DNA of 64,000 nt from Dryas octopetala (GCA_963921425.1 OY992833.1:7909228-7973227); one strand, 5' to 3'; positions 1-11,020 are shown, counted from the first letter of the stretch. Notes: generated by a model not told the origin, from the letters alone. Program-made: numbers and translations.

Positions 1-1094
1 CTGGTCTTAACAGGTACACAGACTCGGGAAATCTCATTTTCGATGCCGTTATGCTGCCGGATTTGGTATCCGAGCAATGGCACTGTGAAGGGTATTTCGG
101 TCTTTTACGTAGTTGAATGAATGAATATCTCGTGGAAAGGATTTTAGCTTATGATTTTCTTCATATGGTTTATTTTATTTTTCGGTTTTCGTTCGAAAAG
201 AATTGGTTGGGTTTATACACTTTGATTTTAATTGGAGTTATGCTATAAGTTATGGATTTAAAGTTTTCGTGGAAAAGTACAATGATATTTGTTTTCGGTG
301 GAAAAAGGATCTATGATTTTGGTTATGAAAAATGGTTTTCAAACCACCTTTGCAGTACCCTCCAGGTTATCAGATTGGATAGGTCTTTGGGACCCATCAC
401 GGCACACATATAGGCTTTGGGCCGTGTGTCGGGATGCTTCGCCCTTTGGGGGCTGCTCTGCATGCGTATGACAGATCCTCGGCTCTGCGCATGTATGACA
501 GATTATTTATGGCTCTGCATGCGTATGACAGATCCTCGGCTCTGCGCATGTATGACAGATTATTTATGGCTCTGCATGCGTATGACAGATCCTCGGCTCT
601 GCGCATGTATGACAGATTATTTATGGCTCTGCATGCGTATGACAGATCCTCGGCTCTGCGCATGTATGACAGATTATTTATGGCTCTGCATGCGCATGAC
701 AGATTCTCGGCTCTGCGCATGTATGACAGACTCTCCGGGTATCTGACTTGGTGTGTGTTTTCAGTTGTTTAGTATTTTAAGTTATGGGTTTATGACAGCA
801 AAGGTTTTGAAGGACGACGATCTCAGTTGAGCAGTTTTATTGATTTTCAGTATATTGAGAGTTGTTTGAGGAAAAAGTTCAGAAGGATACAAAAGGATTT
901 GAGTTTATATATTTATGATGTGGTTGAGGTAGAGGTGGTTGATATCTTAGAAGTGTTTTTAACAGGTTTTTAAATTTTGGGTTAGTCCATTTTCAGGGGA
1001 GGTTCTGCCAAATTTACGGTAGGATTTTCCTTGATTTTGGATTCCCGCAGGACCTCTCCGGGTTTCAGGGTGAAACCCGGGGGCGGTCCTGTCA
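1..1094 (+). mobile_element. F2 LTR, 3' part (cut by window edge)
   Basis: The segment ends in GGGGGCGGTCCTGTCA, the same 3' terminus as the complete F2 LTRs elsewhere in the window. Its first 115 bases (CTGGTCTTAACAGG onward) resemble the middle of F1 LTRs, so it looks like a mosaic of the two families. No primer site or gag follows. The LTR end is followed directly by ACTCTAGC and then by a second LTR segment. A Ty3/gypsy LTR of the Tekay/Del type is the best reading; the left end is outside the window. Confidence 0.75.
455..737 (+). repeat. 57-base minisatellite inside the LTR
   Basis: About five copies of a 57-base unit, each made of two related halves built on GGCTCTGC, then a GCATGC or GCGCATG step, then TATGACAG. 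CATGCG and CGCATG within a unit can pair as a 6-base stem. The period is a multiple of three, so long frames stay open on both strands; these are not genes. Arrays at comparable places in other LTRs share the GTATGACAGAT / GTATGGCCAGGAT core. Confidence 0.9.
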
Positions 1095-2371
1095 ACTCTA
1101 GCTTCCTATTAAATATGGATCATTTATTACTTGGGTTTTGATCGAAAAGAATGGATTAGATTTATGCCTATTGAATTTAAATTGAGCTATGAATTTATGT
1201 TTATGGATTTAAAGTTTTTCTTGGAAAAGTATGATTATTTTTATTCTTGGTGGAAAAAGGATTTATTTGGGCTATGGAAAAAATGGTTTTCAAACCACCC
1301 TTTGCAGTACCCTCCAGGTTATCAGATACATAGGTCTTTGGGACCCATCACGGCACACATATAGGCTTTGGGCCGTGTGTCGGGATGCTTCGCCCTTTGG
1401 GGGCTGCTCTGCGTGCACGTACGACCAGGATTTGCCTGCACGTGCTGATTTTATTCACACGTGTGTATGGCCAGGATATTGTCTGCACGTGTTGGATTTC
1501 ACTCCACGCGTGTGTATGGCCAGGATATTGCCTACACGTGTTGGATTCACAGCACGCGTGTGTATGGCCAGGATATTGCCTGCCTGTGCGATGCAGGAAT
1601 TCCGCACAGGTGTATGGCCAGGATTATTCAGGGTATATAGCATGGTTGAAAATGAAATTGATATTTTCAAGAGTTTAAATGTGGATTTTAAGTGAGAACT
1701 ACGTTTCGAGTTTTATAATGATTTCGATTTTATTATTACTATGACTTTGTTTATTTAGATGGGTGGCTTTTGAGAAGTGAGTTTTGATTTATCTTTACTT
1801 TGAGTCTCATTAGTTTTATAACTCGCTTACAGTAATTTGGAAATGATTTTAAAAATGGGGGATTTCAAAGAGTGACGTGAGGTTTTTAAACTACACGTAG
1901 TTTTGAAGGAAATTCTGAAAAAGAAATTTACTTTTGTTTTTGTTTCCATAAATTAGTCCACTCACTGAGCCTATCTCACTGGTTTATTCTCTTTTGTCTT
2001 AAATTGTCCCCCCAGGTAGTAGCTTTGGTGGAGGTCGAGCCAATCACGTCGAGGCGGTTACATCTCTATTCCTTCTCGGACCAGTAGGCGCCTTTTAATT
2101 TTTGTAAAAATTCTTTGTAATAGATTAGAGGCTCTGATAACCACTTTAAATTTTAAGTTGAATTCTCTGTGAAATTTGTTGGGTCTGAGACCCTTTTTGG
2201 TTGTGGTAGAGGTGGTTGCGGTTTAGAAGTGCTTTTAACAGGTATTGAAATTTCTGGGTTAGTCCATTTTCAGGGGAGGTTCTGCCGAATTTTCGGTAGG
2301 ATTTTCCTTGAATTTGGATTCCCGCAGGACCTCTCCGGGTTTCAGGGTGGAATCCGGGGGCGGTCCTGTCA
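1095..2371 (+). mobile_element. F2 LTR fragment in tandem
   Basis: This starts inside an LTR (the part around 1120-1230 aligns with 175-290 of the previous fragment) and runs to a complete F2 end, GGGGGCGGTCCTGTCA. It holds the conserved block AGGTAGTAGCTTTGGTGG near 2014. The upstream neighbour is another F2 LTR end, so two LTR 3' halves lie head to tail without an internal region between them. This is best explained by recombination or by an unusual insertion event. Confidence 0.75.
1424..1632 (+). repeat. about 48-base minisatellite inside the LTR
   Basis: Four to five copies spaced about 45-50 bases, each with GTGTATGGCCAGGAT followed by ATTGCCTGCACGTG. CACACGTGTG is a perfect palindrome. 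The last unit carries CTGTGCG and CGCACAG arms around a 12-base loop. The same array type occurs at 22871-22932 plus 25382-25488, and on the minus strand at 45991-46202. Confidence 0.85.
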
Positions 2372-2674
2372 TAGTTGTAAAACCAATTCTTTATATAAGG
2401 TAACCGTTGTTTAACATATCTCCACACATCGGTTCTTAACTATAAACCGATGTTTAAATTGGCACTCAACAACGGTATCCTCCAAATCATTGATTTTAAA
2501 AGGTGTATATACAATGGTGGTACATGTATAACCGTTGTGTAGGTGCACCAGGACATGCAACGGTTTTCGACCGTTGTCTATTGGGGTATGAATAGACATT
2601 GGTCGATTAGACGACGGTAAATGAGAAACTTACACAACGGTCAAAATCCGTTGTCTGAATGCTATTTTGTAGTG
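2372..2674. mobile_element. CACTA (En/Spm) transposon terminus
   Basis: The right edge reads TTTTGTAGTG, the inverse of the CACTACAAAA terminus of CACTA transposons. Inside it, ACCGTTGT or its complement ACAACGGT recurs about six times (near 2403, 2473, 2529, 2570 and 2632-2655), as expected of subterminal transposase-binding repeats. The body should lie to the left but is cut by the LTR that ends at 2371. No transposase is present. The bases 2675-2760 to the right are unassigned. Confidence 0.8.
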
Positions 2675-2760
2675 GTGTGGGGAACAGGAAAATGCTTCTT
2701 CTCCATCAATAAAGTTGCTACTTAATTGCATTATAAAAAAAATTATATGTAGATGGGTAT

Positions 2761-3031
2761 TAAAATTGACAAATTGGGTATTAAAATTTCAAATCAGATT
2801 TTTGAAGGGGATTTCTCTCTCTAGAATTTTCTAGAACACTCTCTCTCCTCCCTCATTTTTTTCCCCGCGTCTTCACCCCACCCGGACTCTCTCGCCCTCT
2901 CTCTTTTTCCCGAGCCACTCTCCTTCTCTCTTCTCTCACCCCCGCGGCCAGCTTTGGCCAAGTTCTCGGCGACCAGAGGCCGGCGGTGGGACCCTCTCGT
3001 CGTCGCCGACCCACCCCCCAGCCTCCCTACT

Positions 3032-3063
<32 letters not shown>

Positions 3064-4328
3064 TGCACTGACCCGCGCGCCACCACAAACTCCGGCGAAA
3101 CCCAGCTGCCCTACCGGTCGGGAAACACTCTCCTCCGACCAGTCATCACTTCCTTGCCATTCACCTCATCACCCAGCCACCCACGGAGGCGGATCGAAGC
3201 CAGAAAACCAGCGAGCCAGCCACCTCTCTTTGTCAATCTCAGTCATTTCCGGCGTTGATTTGGCTCGGTTTCAGGTGGGTTTTCTTCCCTCTTCTGTGGG
3301 TTTCCTTCCTTCTTCGTTGGAATTTCATTTCCTCTGATTTGTAGCTTAAAAATCTTGAATTTAAAATTTGTGAATTTAAGAAGCCATTTCGGGATTCCTT
3401 GAAGGTAGAGATTTTGAGTTAATCTTGTTGTATTTTGGATAATTTTCACTCTTAGGAAGGTTATTCTATGATTAGCATCAAAAATCAGAGTTAATTTGGA
3501 GGATTTTGGACATTGAGAAGTTTGATTGCAAGGGTTGGAACCCATTTCGGATTTGCTAAGGATTGGCTGAGTTTTGTGGAAATTTTTAGAGTGATTTTGG
3601 ATAATTTCTCCACTAGTAAAACCTCTAAGTGTCGACCCCAATGAGAAACTTGAAGAAATTAGGAGTTTTGGGTGAGATTGATCTTTGGAGTTGTCACTTT
3701 GGTCAGTGGCAGCAGTGGTGATGACCTTTCAATTTCTAATTCTTATTTCTAAGGTCCTTTTTGAGAGTCTATTGGGAATGGTCGTCGATTTTGGAAAGGG
3801 TGGAAGTCTGAGAAATGTCCGGATTGCTTTTGGTAAATGTTTGGGTACCCTTCCGTTATCGAAACTAACGTTAAAATAAATCGTGGTTTTGGAGGTAGGC
3901 TATATATTTATTTATGTTTTAAATTCGGATTGAGGTTGGTTTGAGCCAAGTAGTTTTTGAGGAAGGAGGGAGTGTTTTGAGATTTTTGTGAGTAAGTAAT
4001 TTAATCGTTGAGCCAAACAAGTAAGAGGCGTGACGTTAGGTTCATTTACACCCACACTCTAGTTGTTATTGAGTCAAGACTAATAGGATGTTTATTGTTT
4101 TATATTATAGGCGAGACGATCGTGGTTCGAGACGATCGTGGTTCAAGACGATCCGGCTAAGGATCGAAGCTAGGAATCTTCTCTGTGAGTGGACTTTATT
4201 TTGCAAATACTTTTATAAATTCATGATTTATTCATTTGGTTATTGAATTTGTTTGAGAGATAATAGAAGTTGAATTGGATTTTTGATTTGGAAGTGTTTT
4301 CTTAAAATTATGATTTTATTATTTGGTT
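2761..4328 (+). mobile_element. element B 5' LTR, first piece
   Basis: Matches 17197-18745 of the 3' LTR almost base for base. It contains a GC-rich leader (about 2870-3260), a CT microsatellite and then an AT-rich part. A short GACGATCGTGGTTC block is doubled here (4113-4150) but single in the 3' LTR. The first roughly 315 bases of the LTR are missing on the left. The open frame 2954-3337 lies in this leader and is not a gene. The right edge carries TGGTT, the target duplication of the nested F1 LTR. Confidence 0.85.
3032..3058 (+). repeat. CT microsatellite
   Basis: A run of about 13 CT dinucleotides. CT-rich blocks follow a TTTAAA-type box in most F1 and F2 LTRs, where they look like plant pyrimidine (Y) patches near transcription starts. 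Confidence 0.9.
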
Positions 4329-6135
4329 TGTAAGACCCCATATTTTTCAAGGAGTTATTTTAAATATTTTGCGAATTTATTTTAAGGATTTTGGGAATTT
4401 ATTTGGAAATTTAAAAGGTTTTGGTTTAATTTTTAATTTTTGTTTTAAATTGGGCTTGACCCAAAAGTTGACTTTTTTAAAACTAATGGACTTTCGTCTT
4501 TGACTTTAGGCACGTTGAAAAGGTCTCGAGTCCACGAGTTCGTAGACATGCGGCATGCGTCAATCGGAGTTACCGTTTGAGAGATACGGACATGTGAAGT
4601 GAGTGGCAAACTTGTAAATTTTACGAAAGTGGGTTTTAAAAACCCCAAAAATCAGATTTCCTCTCTCATTTCTGTCTCTCTCTCTCTCTCTCTCCCCGCG
4701 CGTCTTTCTCTCGCCCCTCACCCTCACCGTTCCTGCCACCGGCGCGTGGCGGCGCGTCCGGCGGCGGCTGGGCTGGGTGTTTGGCCCATACTGCTCGCTT
4801 CCCTCCCCTCTCTCTCCCAGTGGCCTTCATTTTTCCGGCCGATCACCCACGACGGAGAAACGACGCAAAACAGGGCCGAGCCTCTCGTCGGCGATCTCGC
4901 ATTTTCCGGCCAAATCGCGGCGCCGGACCACCTGGGTTCTCTTCCCCAGGCCACGGCGAGTCTCCCAGTGTTTACCCCATGCTCCGATGACCTCAAACGG
5001 CGGCGGATCGAAGATGGTTGTCCGATCGTCTTCTCCGGCCAGTTTCGGCCATTTCCGGCGAGAATTGGCCGTCGACCCAGGTATCGTTTTGGCTCCTCTC
5101 GACGTCTCCTTCATGTCTGTGTACTTAGTTTGAGCCATTTGTGATTCGATTTCGATTCCCCTATTTTGCAGCCACGGCCACTGTAGCTCCGCCTTGTGTG
5201 GCGGCGATTTGGGTGGTCTTCTTCGTCGGTATGCCTCTTTGGGACCTCCAGAAACCATAATTCAAGGTTCGTTGTTGTTTTTGAACTGTTTTGGGTGTTG
5301 TTCTAGGCCGGGCAGCCACCGTGTAGGGTGGCGGCCACCCGTTTCAGTCGTTCAGTGGCGTAATTGTGAATTGTGTGTATGTTTATTTGGTTGTCTGGTC
5401 TTAACAGGTATACGGGCTCGGGAAATCACATTCCCGATGCCGTTATGCTGCCGGATTTGAGATCCGAGCAAAGGAGCCAAGAAGGGCATTTTTGTCATTT
5501 TACGTGGCTAAACAGTGAGTGAAACTTATCTGGTTATATTGTTGAGTACCGTAGATGAATTGTCTGTTTTGTGTGTTTGTTGTTTTATGTTAGAGAATGT
5601 TAAGTATAGGATTTAGATCATGAGAAGGAATTGATGAGGACTTGAGGCTAAGAAGTTAGTTGGGAATTTATAGAGTTGCCCTGGGATTAAGTACTGATTA
5701 GATGAGAAATGTCTATTTTCGAAGATTATGGAATGATGATAATTGCTGAATTAGAGAAGAAATATTTGTTGTCGAGGTATATGAGTGAGGATTAAGTAAT
5801 TATTATACAGTAGACTATGAATGGATCTTTGGTGTTCGAAATGTTTTGCACATCTTATAATTCAACTCTTTTCTTGATTTTTTTGAGTATGGACAGTTTC
5901 TGGAAATGGTTTTTGGTATTATTTTGGAGAAGTTTTATTAATGAATTTATGTCCTTTAGAAAATGATTTTGGTCAAGCAGCTTTCACAATTTGAGAATGA
6001 TTTTATTTAAGCGGATTTATGGAAAGAATTAAATTTCAGTTTTTATCTGGAGGATAGTCTTGAGATGTGGTTGATTGAGATATACAGAAGCGGTTTCAAA
6101 CCGCCATATTAGTACCCCCTTCAGCAGGTATATAT

Positions 6136-6370
6136 TGCTCTGCACTCGCCTAGAGATGACTCGGCGGTGTACGACCAGCACTCGCTCTGCACTTGCCTAG
6201 TTGGCAGTGTACGACCAGCACTCGCTCTGCACTTGCCTAGTTGGCAGTGTACGACCAGCATGACATTTGCTCTGCACTTGCCTAGTCGGCGGTGTATGAC
6301 CAGCATCACAGCAGGTATAAATTTGCTCTGCACTTGCCTAGAGATGACTCGGCGGTGTATGACCAGCAGT
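6136..6370 (+). repeat. about 40-base minisatellite (GCTCTGCAC type)
   Basis: Five to six units of GCTCTGCACTTGCCTAGTTGG followed by a GTGTACGACCAGCA part, with variable spacing. The flanks ACCGCCATATTAGTACCCC and GGGTACTAGTGTGGCGTGAG are shared with the arrays in element B (7708-7940, 18933-19164), although those LTRs belong to the other family. Confidence 0.85.
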
Positions 6371-6699
6371 TCCCTGGGTACTAGTGTGGCGTGAGTTTTC
6401 AATTGTGGAGTATTTTGATAAATGGATTTGCATCAGTAAATATTTTAAATGACATTTTCAGTAAGACCTTGTGTTTTAAATCAGTTCAGATTTGATACTT
6501 CTTCGTTTGAACAGTTTCATTGCTTTTTCAGTATATCGGGGTTTATTTGAGTTGAAAGTTTTTAGCCTAAATTATTTATATACAGTTGATAATATTGATT
6601 TCAGCTTGAGGACTGTGTTACTTTCAGAGTTGATTTACGGTTTGAGGGGATTTAAAAATGGATTTGAAGGAAGAGATTTTGAAAATAATTTTTAAGCTG

Positions 6700-6822
6700 G
6701 GGGATTCCAAAGAGTGAGATTATGGGGATTCCAAAGAGCGACGTGAGTGAGATTATGGGGATTTCAAAGAGCGACGTGAGTGAGATTAGGGGGATTTCAA
6801 AGAGCGACGTGAGTGAAATTAG
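6700..6822 (+). repeat. 33-base tandem repeat with ACGTG
   Basis: GGGGATTYCAAAGAGCGACG followed by TGAGTGAGATTA is repeated with spacings of 24, 33 and 33 bases. The same spacing pattern occurs at 58070-58195 in F1 solo LTR e; other LTRs in the window have a single copy. The ACGTG core resembles a bZIP-type site. Confidence 0.85.
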
Positions 6823-7707
6823 TTAGTATAACTGTTTGTTGGATTTCTTGTGTGCACTTGTTTGTTAGGACTTGATTTGACAAGGACTTGGTAAGTCTAG
6901 GCTTGAATCTTGAGGATGGAATTGATGAATGGATTATGCATTGAGGTTATGAGTTAGGATGTGAATGATTCGAGATTGAGGTTAATAGCTGACGTTTAGG
7001 CAATTGATTTGCCAGAATGAGGATTATTATTTATTGATGGGATTTAAGATGTGAATTCGAGGATTTATGATTTATTTTGATGCTTGGATGATTGGTGATG
7101 AAATTATTGTGTGATTGAATATATATGGTTATTATTGTGAATTATTATTAAGTATGGAAGTTGAGGATTTTATTGAGGATAAATTATTTCGTTATTTCAC
7201 TCATACGAGCTCTAGTGAGCTTACCGGGTTATTTGTTTGAATGACCCGGTGTACCATGGATATGGTACAGTGTGGTTGTTGATGTTTTGCAGGTTAAGCA
7301 GGCTGAGGAGGCAGTGAGGAGAAGTCGAGGCAGTGGGACCTATTTTAATTTGATTTAACTGATTTTATACAGTGATTTTTACACACATGTTTTTGGGCTC
7401 ACACTCTGATTTATCAAATGTATTTATTTATTATGTTAAGTGCATGGCTCATTCTTTGAAAAGAGGTTTAAAGGACAAATTTCAGTGTATTTTGGGGCCC
7501 TAGGATCGGGGCGTTACATGGTTATCATGAGTCTTGAATTAGAAATATTGATTTGAGAGTTAAACATTTTCCTTATGAACATATGTGGTAAATTTCAATG
7601 ATTTAAGTATCGTTTGACATGGATTTGATTTGAGTTATGAATTTTATGAAGTTAAATGAGCAGTTATAAACCGCCATATTAGTACCCCCTTTAGAAGGTA
7701 TATATTT

Positions 7708-7940
7708 GCTCTGCACTCGCCTAGAGATGACTCGGCGGTGTATGACCAGCACTCGCTCTGCACTTGCCTAGTTGGCGGTGTACAACCAGCATTACATTTG
7801 CTCTGCACTTGCCTAGTTGGCGGTGTACGACCAGCATTTGCTCTGCACGTGCCTAGTGGGCGGTGTATGACCAGCATCACAGCAGGTATAGATTTGCTCT
7901 GCACTTGCCTAGAGATGACTCGGCAGTGTATGACCAGCAG
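7708..7940 (+). repeat. about 40-base minisatellite in element B 5' LTR
   Basis: Same array type as 6136-6370 and 18933-19164: GCTCTGCAC units ending in GTGTAYGACCAGCA. Imperfect pairing between GTGTA and TGCAC and between AGC and GCT could form a small hairpin. Confidence 0.85.
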
Positions 7941-8184
7941 TTTCCCGGGTACTAGTGTGGCGTGAGGTTTCAGTTGTTGAGTATTAATTATTTTTTAGAG
8001 TTTGATTTACGGTTCGAGGTGATTTAAAATAGATTTGAAAGAAGAAATTTTGAAATGGTTTTAAACTGGGGGTTTCAAAGAGTAATGTGAGGTTTTAGAG
8101 CTAAACGTGGTTTAGGAGGATTTTCTGAAACAGGAAGTTTACTTTTGTTTTCATTTTATTTAAACTGTCCACTCACTGAGTTAT

Positions 8185-8570
8185 CTCACGGTTTATTTTG
8201 TTTTGTCTTAAATTGTCCCCCAGGTAGTAGCTTTGGTGGAGGTCGAGCCAATAACGTTGAGGCAGTCACATCCATCTCCCTAGTTGGAACCTGTAGGCGC
8301 CATTTAATTTTTATAGAGATTCCTTGTAATAGAATAGCAGCTCTGATAACCACTCTAAAATCTTAAGTTGGATTTCTGTGAAATTGTTGGGTCTGAGACC
8401 CTATTTGGTTGTGGTAGAGGTGGTTGATGATTAGAAGTGCTTTTTAACAGGTTTGAAATTTCTGGGTTAGTCCATTTTCAGGGGAGGTTCTGCCAAATTT
8501 TCGGTAGGATTTTTCCTTGAATTTGGATTTCCGCAGGACCTCTCCGGGTTTTAGGGTGGAATCCGGGGGC
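8185..8570 (+). repeat. left copy of 386-base direct duplication
   Basis: Identical by eye to 14535-14920 at a constant offset of 6350. Both copies share four variants that differ from the element B 3' LTR (TAGTT versus TAGTC, GCCAAA versus GCCGAA, GGATTTCC versus GGATTCCC, CCGGGT versus CCGGAT). They therefore come from one LTR copy, not from two different elements. Confidence 0.9.
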
Positions 8571-8937
8571 TGTAACGACCCGACCAAAAAAATTCAAGAG
8601 AAATTTTAATTTTTATTCGTTTTGGCCATGTAGAGGCATATTGGGAAATGGATTTGAGAGACTCGTATCTTTTCAAGTTTTTATTCTAAATAATTTAGGA
8701 ATTTAATTGAGAAATAAAAAAAAGGGTTTTGGGGTAATTTTTAATTTTCTTTTAAATTGGGTTTGACCCAAAGTTGACTATTAAAACTAGGTGGCTTTTG
8801 ATTTTGATTTTGGACTTGTTAAGTAGGTCTCGAACCCACGAGTTCGTAGACACGCGGCACGCGTCAATCGGAGCTACGGTTTGAAAGATACGGGCTTTTG
8901 AAGTGAGGGGCAAATTTGTAATTTTGCTTGGGCTAAG

Positions 8938-9017
8938 TTTAAAAACCCAAAAACTGAAATTTTTTTTCAGTTTTCTCTCTCCCCTCTCACGAACTACACT
9001 CCCTCTCTCTCTCGAAG
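8938..9017 (+). promoter_or_regulatory. candidate LTR core promoter (TTTAAA box and Y patch)
   Basis: TTTAAAAACCC is followed about 30 bases later by CTCTCTCCCCTCTC and further CT tracts. This pairing recurs in most F1 and F2 LTRs (for example 12757-12830 and 23116-23170). It fits a plant TATA-like box with a pyrimidine patch at the start site. Transcription was not observed; this is inference. Confidence 0.45.
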
Positions 9018-9709
9018 CTTCCTCCCCGCGCGCACACCCTCCCCTCTCAGCCACCATCGCCGGCCAGCGACTGCTGACCTCGATTCCGGCGAGCACCCCG
9101 ACGCCGACCACCCTCCCCTCGAGTTCACCCTCTCTCCGACACCCTCTCCTCTCTCCTCTCTCTGGTGCGCGCAGGATCACCACCGGAGGACAGCTCCCGA
9201 CCACCGTCCCAGCGGTACGAGGCCACTGTCGTGACCCCCGTGAGTCGACCGTTCTCCTCCGTGCCTCCCATCGCCGGCCCGCCACCCCTGTGCACTGGAA
9301 ATCGCCGGAGAAAGCTAGTCACGCCGCCGGCCATTTTGTCGATTCTGGCCACCTCCGAGCTCCGATCCAGAAATTGGCGAGGCGACCGTGGCTCGTGACG
9401 ATCCGGCGGAGGATCGAAACTAGATTTCCCAATTTGTGAGTGGACTTCATTTTTATAAAAGTTTATGTTTCTAAATGCCTATGATTTCATTTATTTAATG
9501 GTGGATTTGTGTTGAGAATTGTTATTTAAAGCTTCTTCAAATGATATCCTTTTAGACTAATGACTTTAAAAGAGTGAGACGTTGTGATTTGAGGAAAGAT
9601 ACATGTTTGATGAGTTGGGTTGTTAAAGGGAATTGTGAAAAGAGTATTTAAAAACTACTATGTAAATGCACGTGTTGACCGGTCGAGCCTGCCTGTGTTA
9701 AATGCACGG

Positions 9710-10104
9710 GATTGTGGCCAGGATACGAGCCTGCTCGTGCGGAGCGACCCTCCGTACGAGATTGTGGCCAGGATACGAGCCTGCTCGTGCAGAGCGACCC
9801 TCCGTACGAGATTGTGGCCAGGATACGAGCCTGCTCGTGCGGAGCGACCCTCCGTACGAGATTGTGGCCAGGATACGAGCCTGCTTGGCGGAGCGACCCT
9901 CCGTACGAGATTGTGGCCAGGATACGAGCCTGCTCGTGCGGAGCGACCCTCCGTACGAGATTGTGGCCAGGATGTGAGCCTGCTTGGCGGAGTGACCCTC
10001 CGTACGAGATTGTGGCCAGGATGTGAGCCTGCTTGGCGGAGTGACCCTCCGTACGAGATTGTGGCCAGGATTTGAGCCTGCCCGTGTGCGGGATTGTGGC
10101 CAGG
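9710..10104 (+). repeat. 50-base hairpin minisatellite, 8 units
   Basis: Eight units (50 bases, some 49) of GATTGTGGCCAGGATACGAG then CCTGCTCGTGCGGAGCGACC then CTCCGTACGA, plus a short last unit. CTCGTGCGGA and TCCGTACGAG form a 10-base stem with one G-T pair and a 7-base loop. The last unit has CCCG-TGTG-CGGG instead. The 3' LTR has only 6 units. The overlapping open frames on both strands are artefacts of the repeat. Confidence 0.95.
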
Positions 10105-10818
10105 GCATAGTCTACAGTACGGGTGCAAGTATAGTGTGAGTTTTAAGTATAAGTGTTTTGAGATATCAGTTTATAAGATAATTTCGGTTCAGATTTGCTA
10201 TTTCTCAGCTTGGAAAGTTTTATTGCTTTTTTCAGTATATTGAGGTCTAATGAGATGATTTTCGAAAATGAATTTGAAGACAGTTTTTAAAACTAGGGGA
10301 TTTCAAAGAGTGACGTGAGATCTTAGAGCTAAGTGGGGTTCTGAAGGTTTTTCTGAAACAGAATGGTTACTTTGATTTCATTTTTAATAAACTGTCCACT
10401 CATTGAGTTATCTCACAAGTTATCTTGTTTTGTCTTAAATTGTCCCCCCCCCCCCAGGTAGTAGCTTTGGTGGAGGTCGAGCCAATAACGTCGAGGCATT
10501 TGTGTCCATCTTCTGACTCGGACCCTGTAGGCGCCATTCAATTTTTTTGTAGAAATTCCTTGTAATAGAATAGAAGCTCTGATAACTACTTTAAATATTA
10601 TGTTCATTTCTCTGTGAAATTGTCGGGTCTGAGACCCTTTTGGTTGTGGTAGAGGTGGTTGCTGTTCTAGAAGTGCTTTTTAACAGGTTTGAAATTTCGG
10701 GGTTAGTCCATTTTCAGGGGAGGTTCTGTCGAATTTTCGGTAGAATTTTCCTTGATTTTGGATTCCCGCAGGACCTCTCCGAGTTTCAGGGCGAAATCCG
10801 GGGGCGGTCCTGTCAACT

Positions 10819-10830
10819 TGGTATCAGAGC
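10819..10830 (+). other. primer-binding site, element A
   Basis: TGGTATCAGAGC is complementary to the 3' end of initiator tRNA-Met and lies three bases after the LTR end (spacer ACT). Confidence 0.9.
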
Positions 10831-11020
10831 AATAGGTTTTAGATTCCTCAATTCTGCACTGAATGTGCATCCCCATTATTAATAAGAGTTTGGTTTTCTT
10901 ATAGGTATTATACCTCCTCGACGACGTGGCCGACCACCGGGGACCCACCCTAGGGTAGCAGAAGGTGGCGATGAGACGACACAGGGTTTCGAGCAATCTA
11001 TTGATAGGCTAGCAGAGGCA

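Larger units (their letters stand above)
4329..7518 (+). mobile_element. F1 solo LTR (a), TSD TGGTT
   Basis: Starts TGTAAGACCCC, ends GGGGCGTTACA, and is flanked by TGGTT at 4324-4328 and 7519-7523. The same host sequence without the insertion is seen in the 3' LTR of element B around 18745, where ATTTGGTTATCATG is uninterrupted, so the boundaries are certain. It has TTGAC boxes near 4457-4505, a TTTTAAAAACC box near 4630, a CT patch, a GC-rich leader, the CTGGTCTTAACAGG block near 5395, a 40-base minisatellite and a 33-base ACGTG-containing repeat. No internal retroelement domain is present. Confidence 0.95.
7524..8570 (+). mobile_element. element B 5' LTR, second piece
   Basis: Continues the LTR after the nested F1 copy and matches 18746-19795. 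It stops at ATCCGGGGGC, ten bases short of the normal LTR end, where element A begins. The last 386 bases (8185-8570) recur perfectly at 14535-14920 on the other side of element A. Confidence 0.9.
8571..10815 (+). mobile_element. element A 5' LTR
   Basis: Starts TGTAACGACCC and ends GGTCCTGTCA next to the primer site. It contains TTGACC and TTGACT boxes (8763-8779), a TTTAAAAACCC box (8938-8948), a CT patch, a GC-rich leader with spurious open frames on both strands (8752-9439), a 50-base minisatellite with 8 units, and the conserved AGGTAGTAGCTTTGGTGG block near 10457. Confidence 0.95.

Noticed and set aside
4329-7518. F1 units as DNA transposons with inverted ends and 5-base duplications
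   Set aside because: The ends are TG...CA, the sequence has LTR-type promoter parts and shares blocks with F2 LTRs that flank a primer site and gag; solo LTR is the simpler reading, though the inverted ends are kept as a finding.
8752-9439. Long open frames on both strands in the GC-rich LTR leader (also 12571-13258, 4599-5258, 2954-3337, 21069-21551, 33552-34126, 37285-37816, 56239-57139)
   Set aside because: They repeat in every LTR copy, lie in a CT- and GC-rich untranslated leader, have no recognisable domain, and are open on both strands because of composition.
9620-10128. Overlapping repetitive proteins on both strands (also 397-772, 13439-13859, 24371-24721, 36006-36540, 37959-38306)
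   Set aside because: They are translations of minisatellites whose period or composition keeps frames open; the array is the feature, not a protein.
10819-10830. Possible tRNA gene remnants at TGGTATCAGAGC (also 14934, 28623)
   Set aside because: These are retrotransposon primer-binding sites just after LTR ends; no cloverleaf surrounds them.
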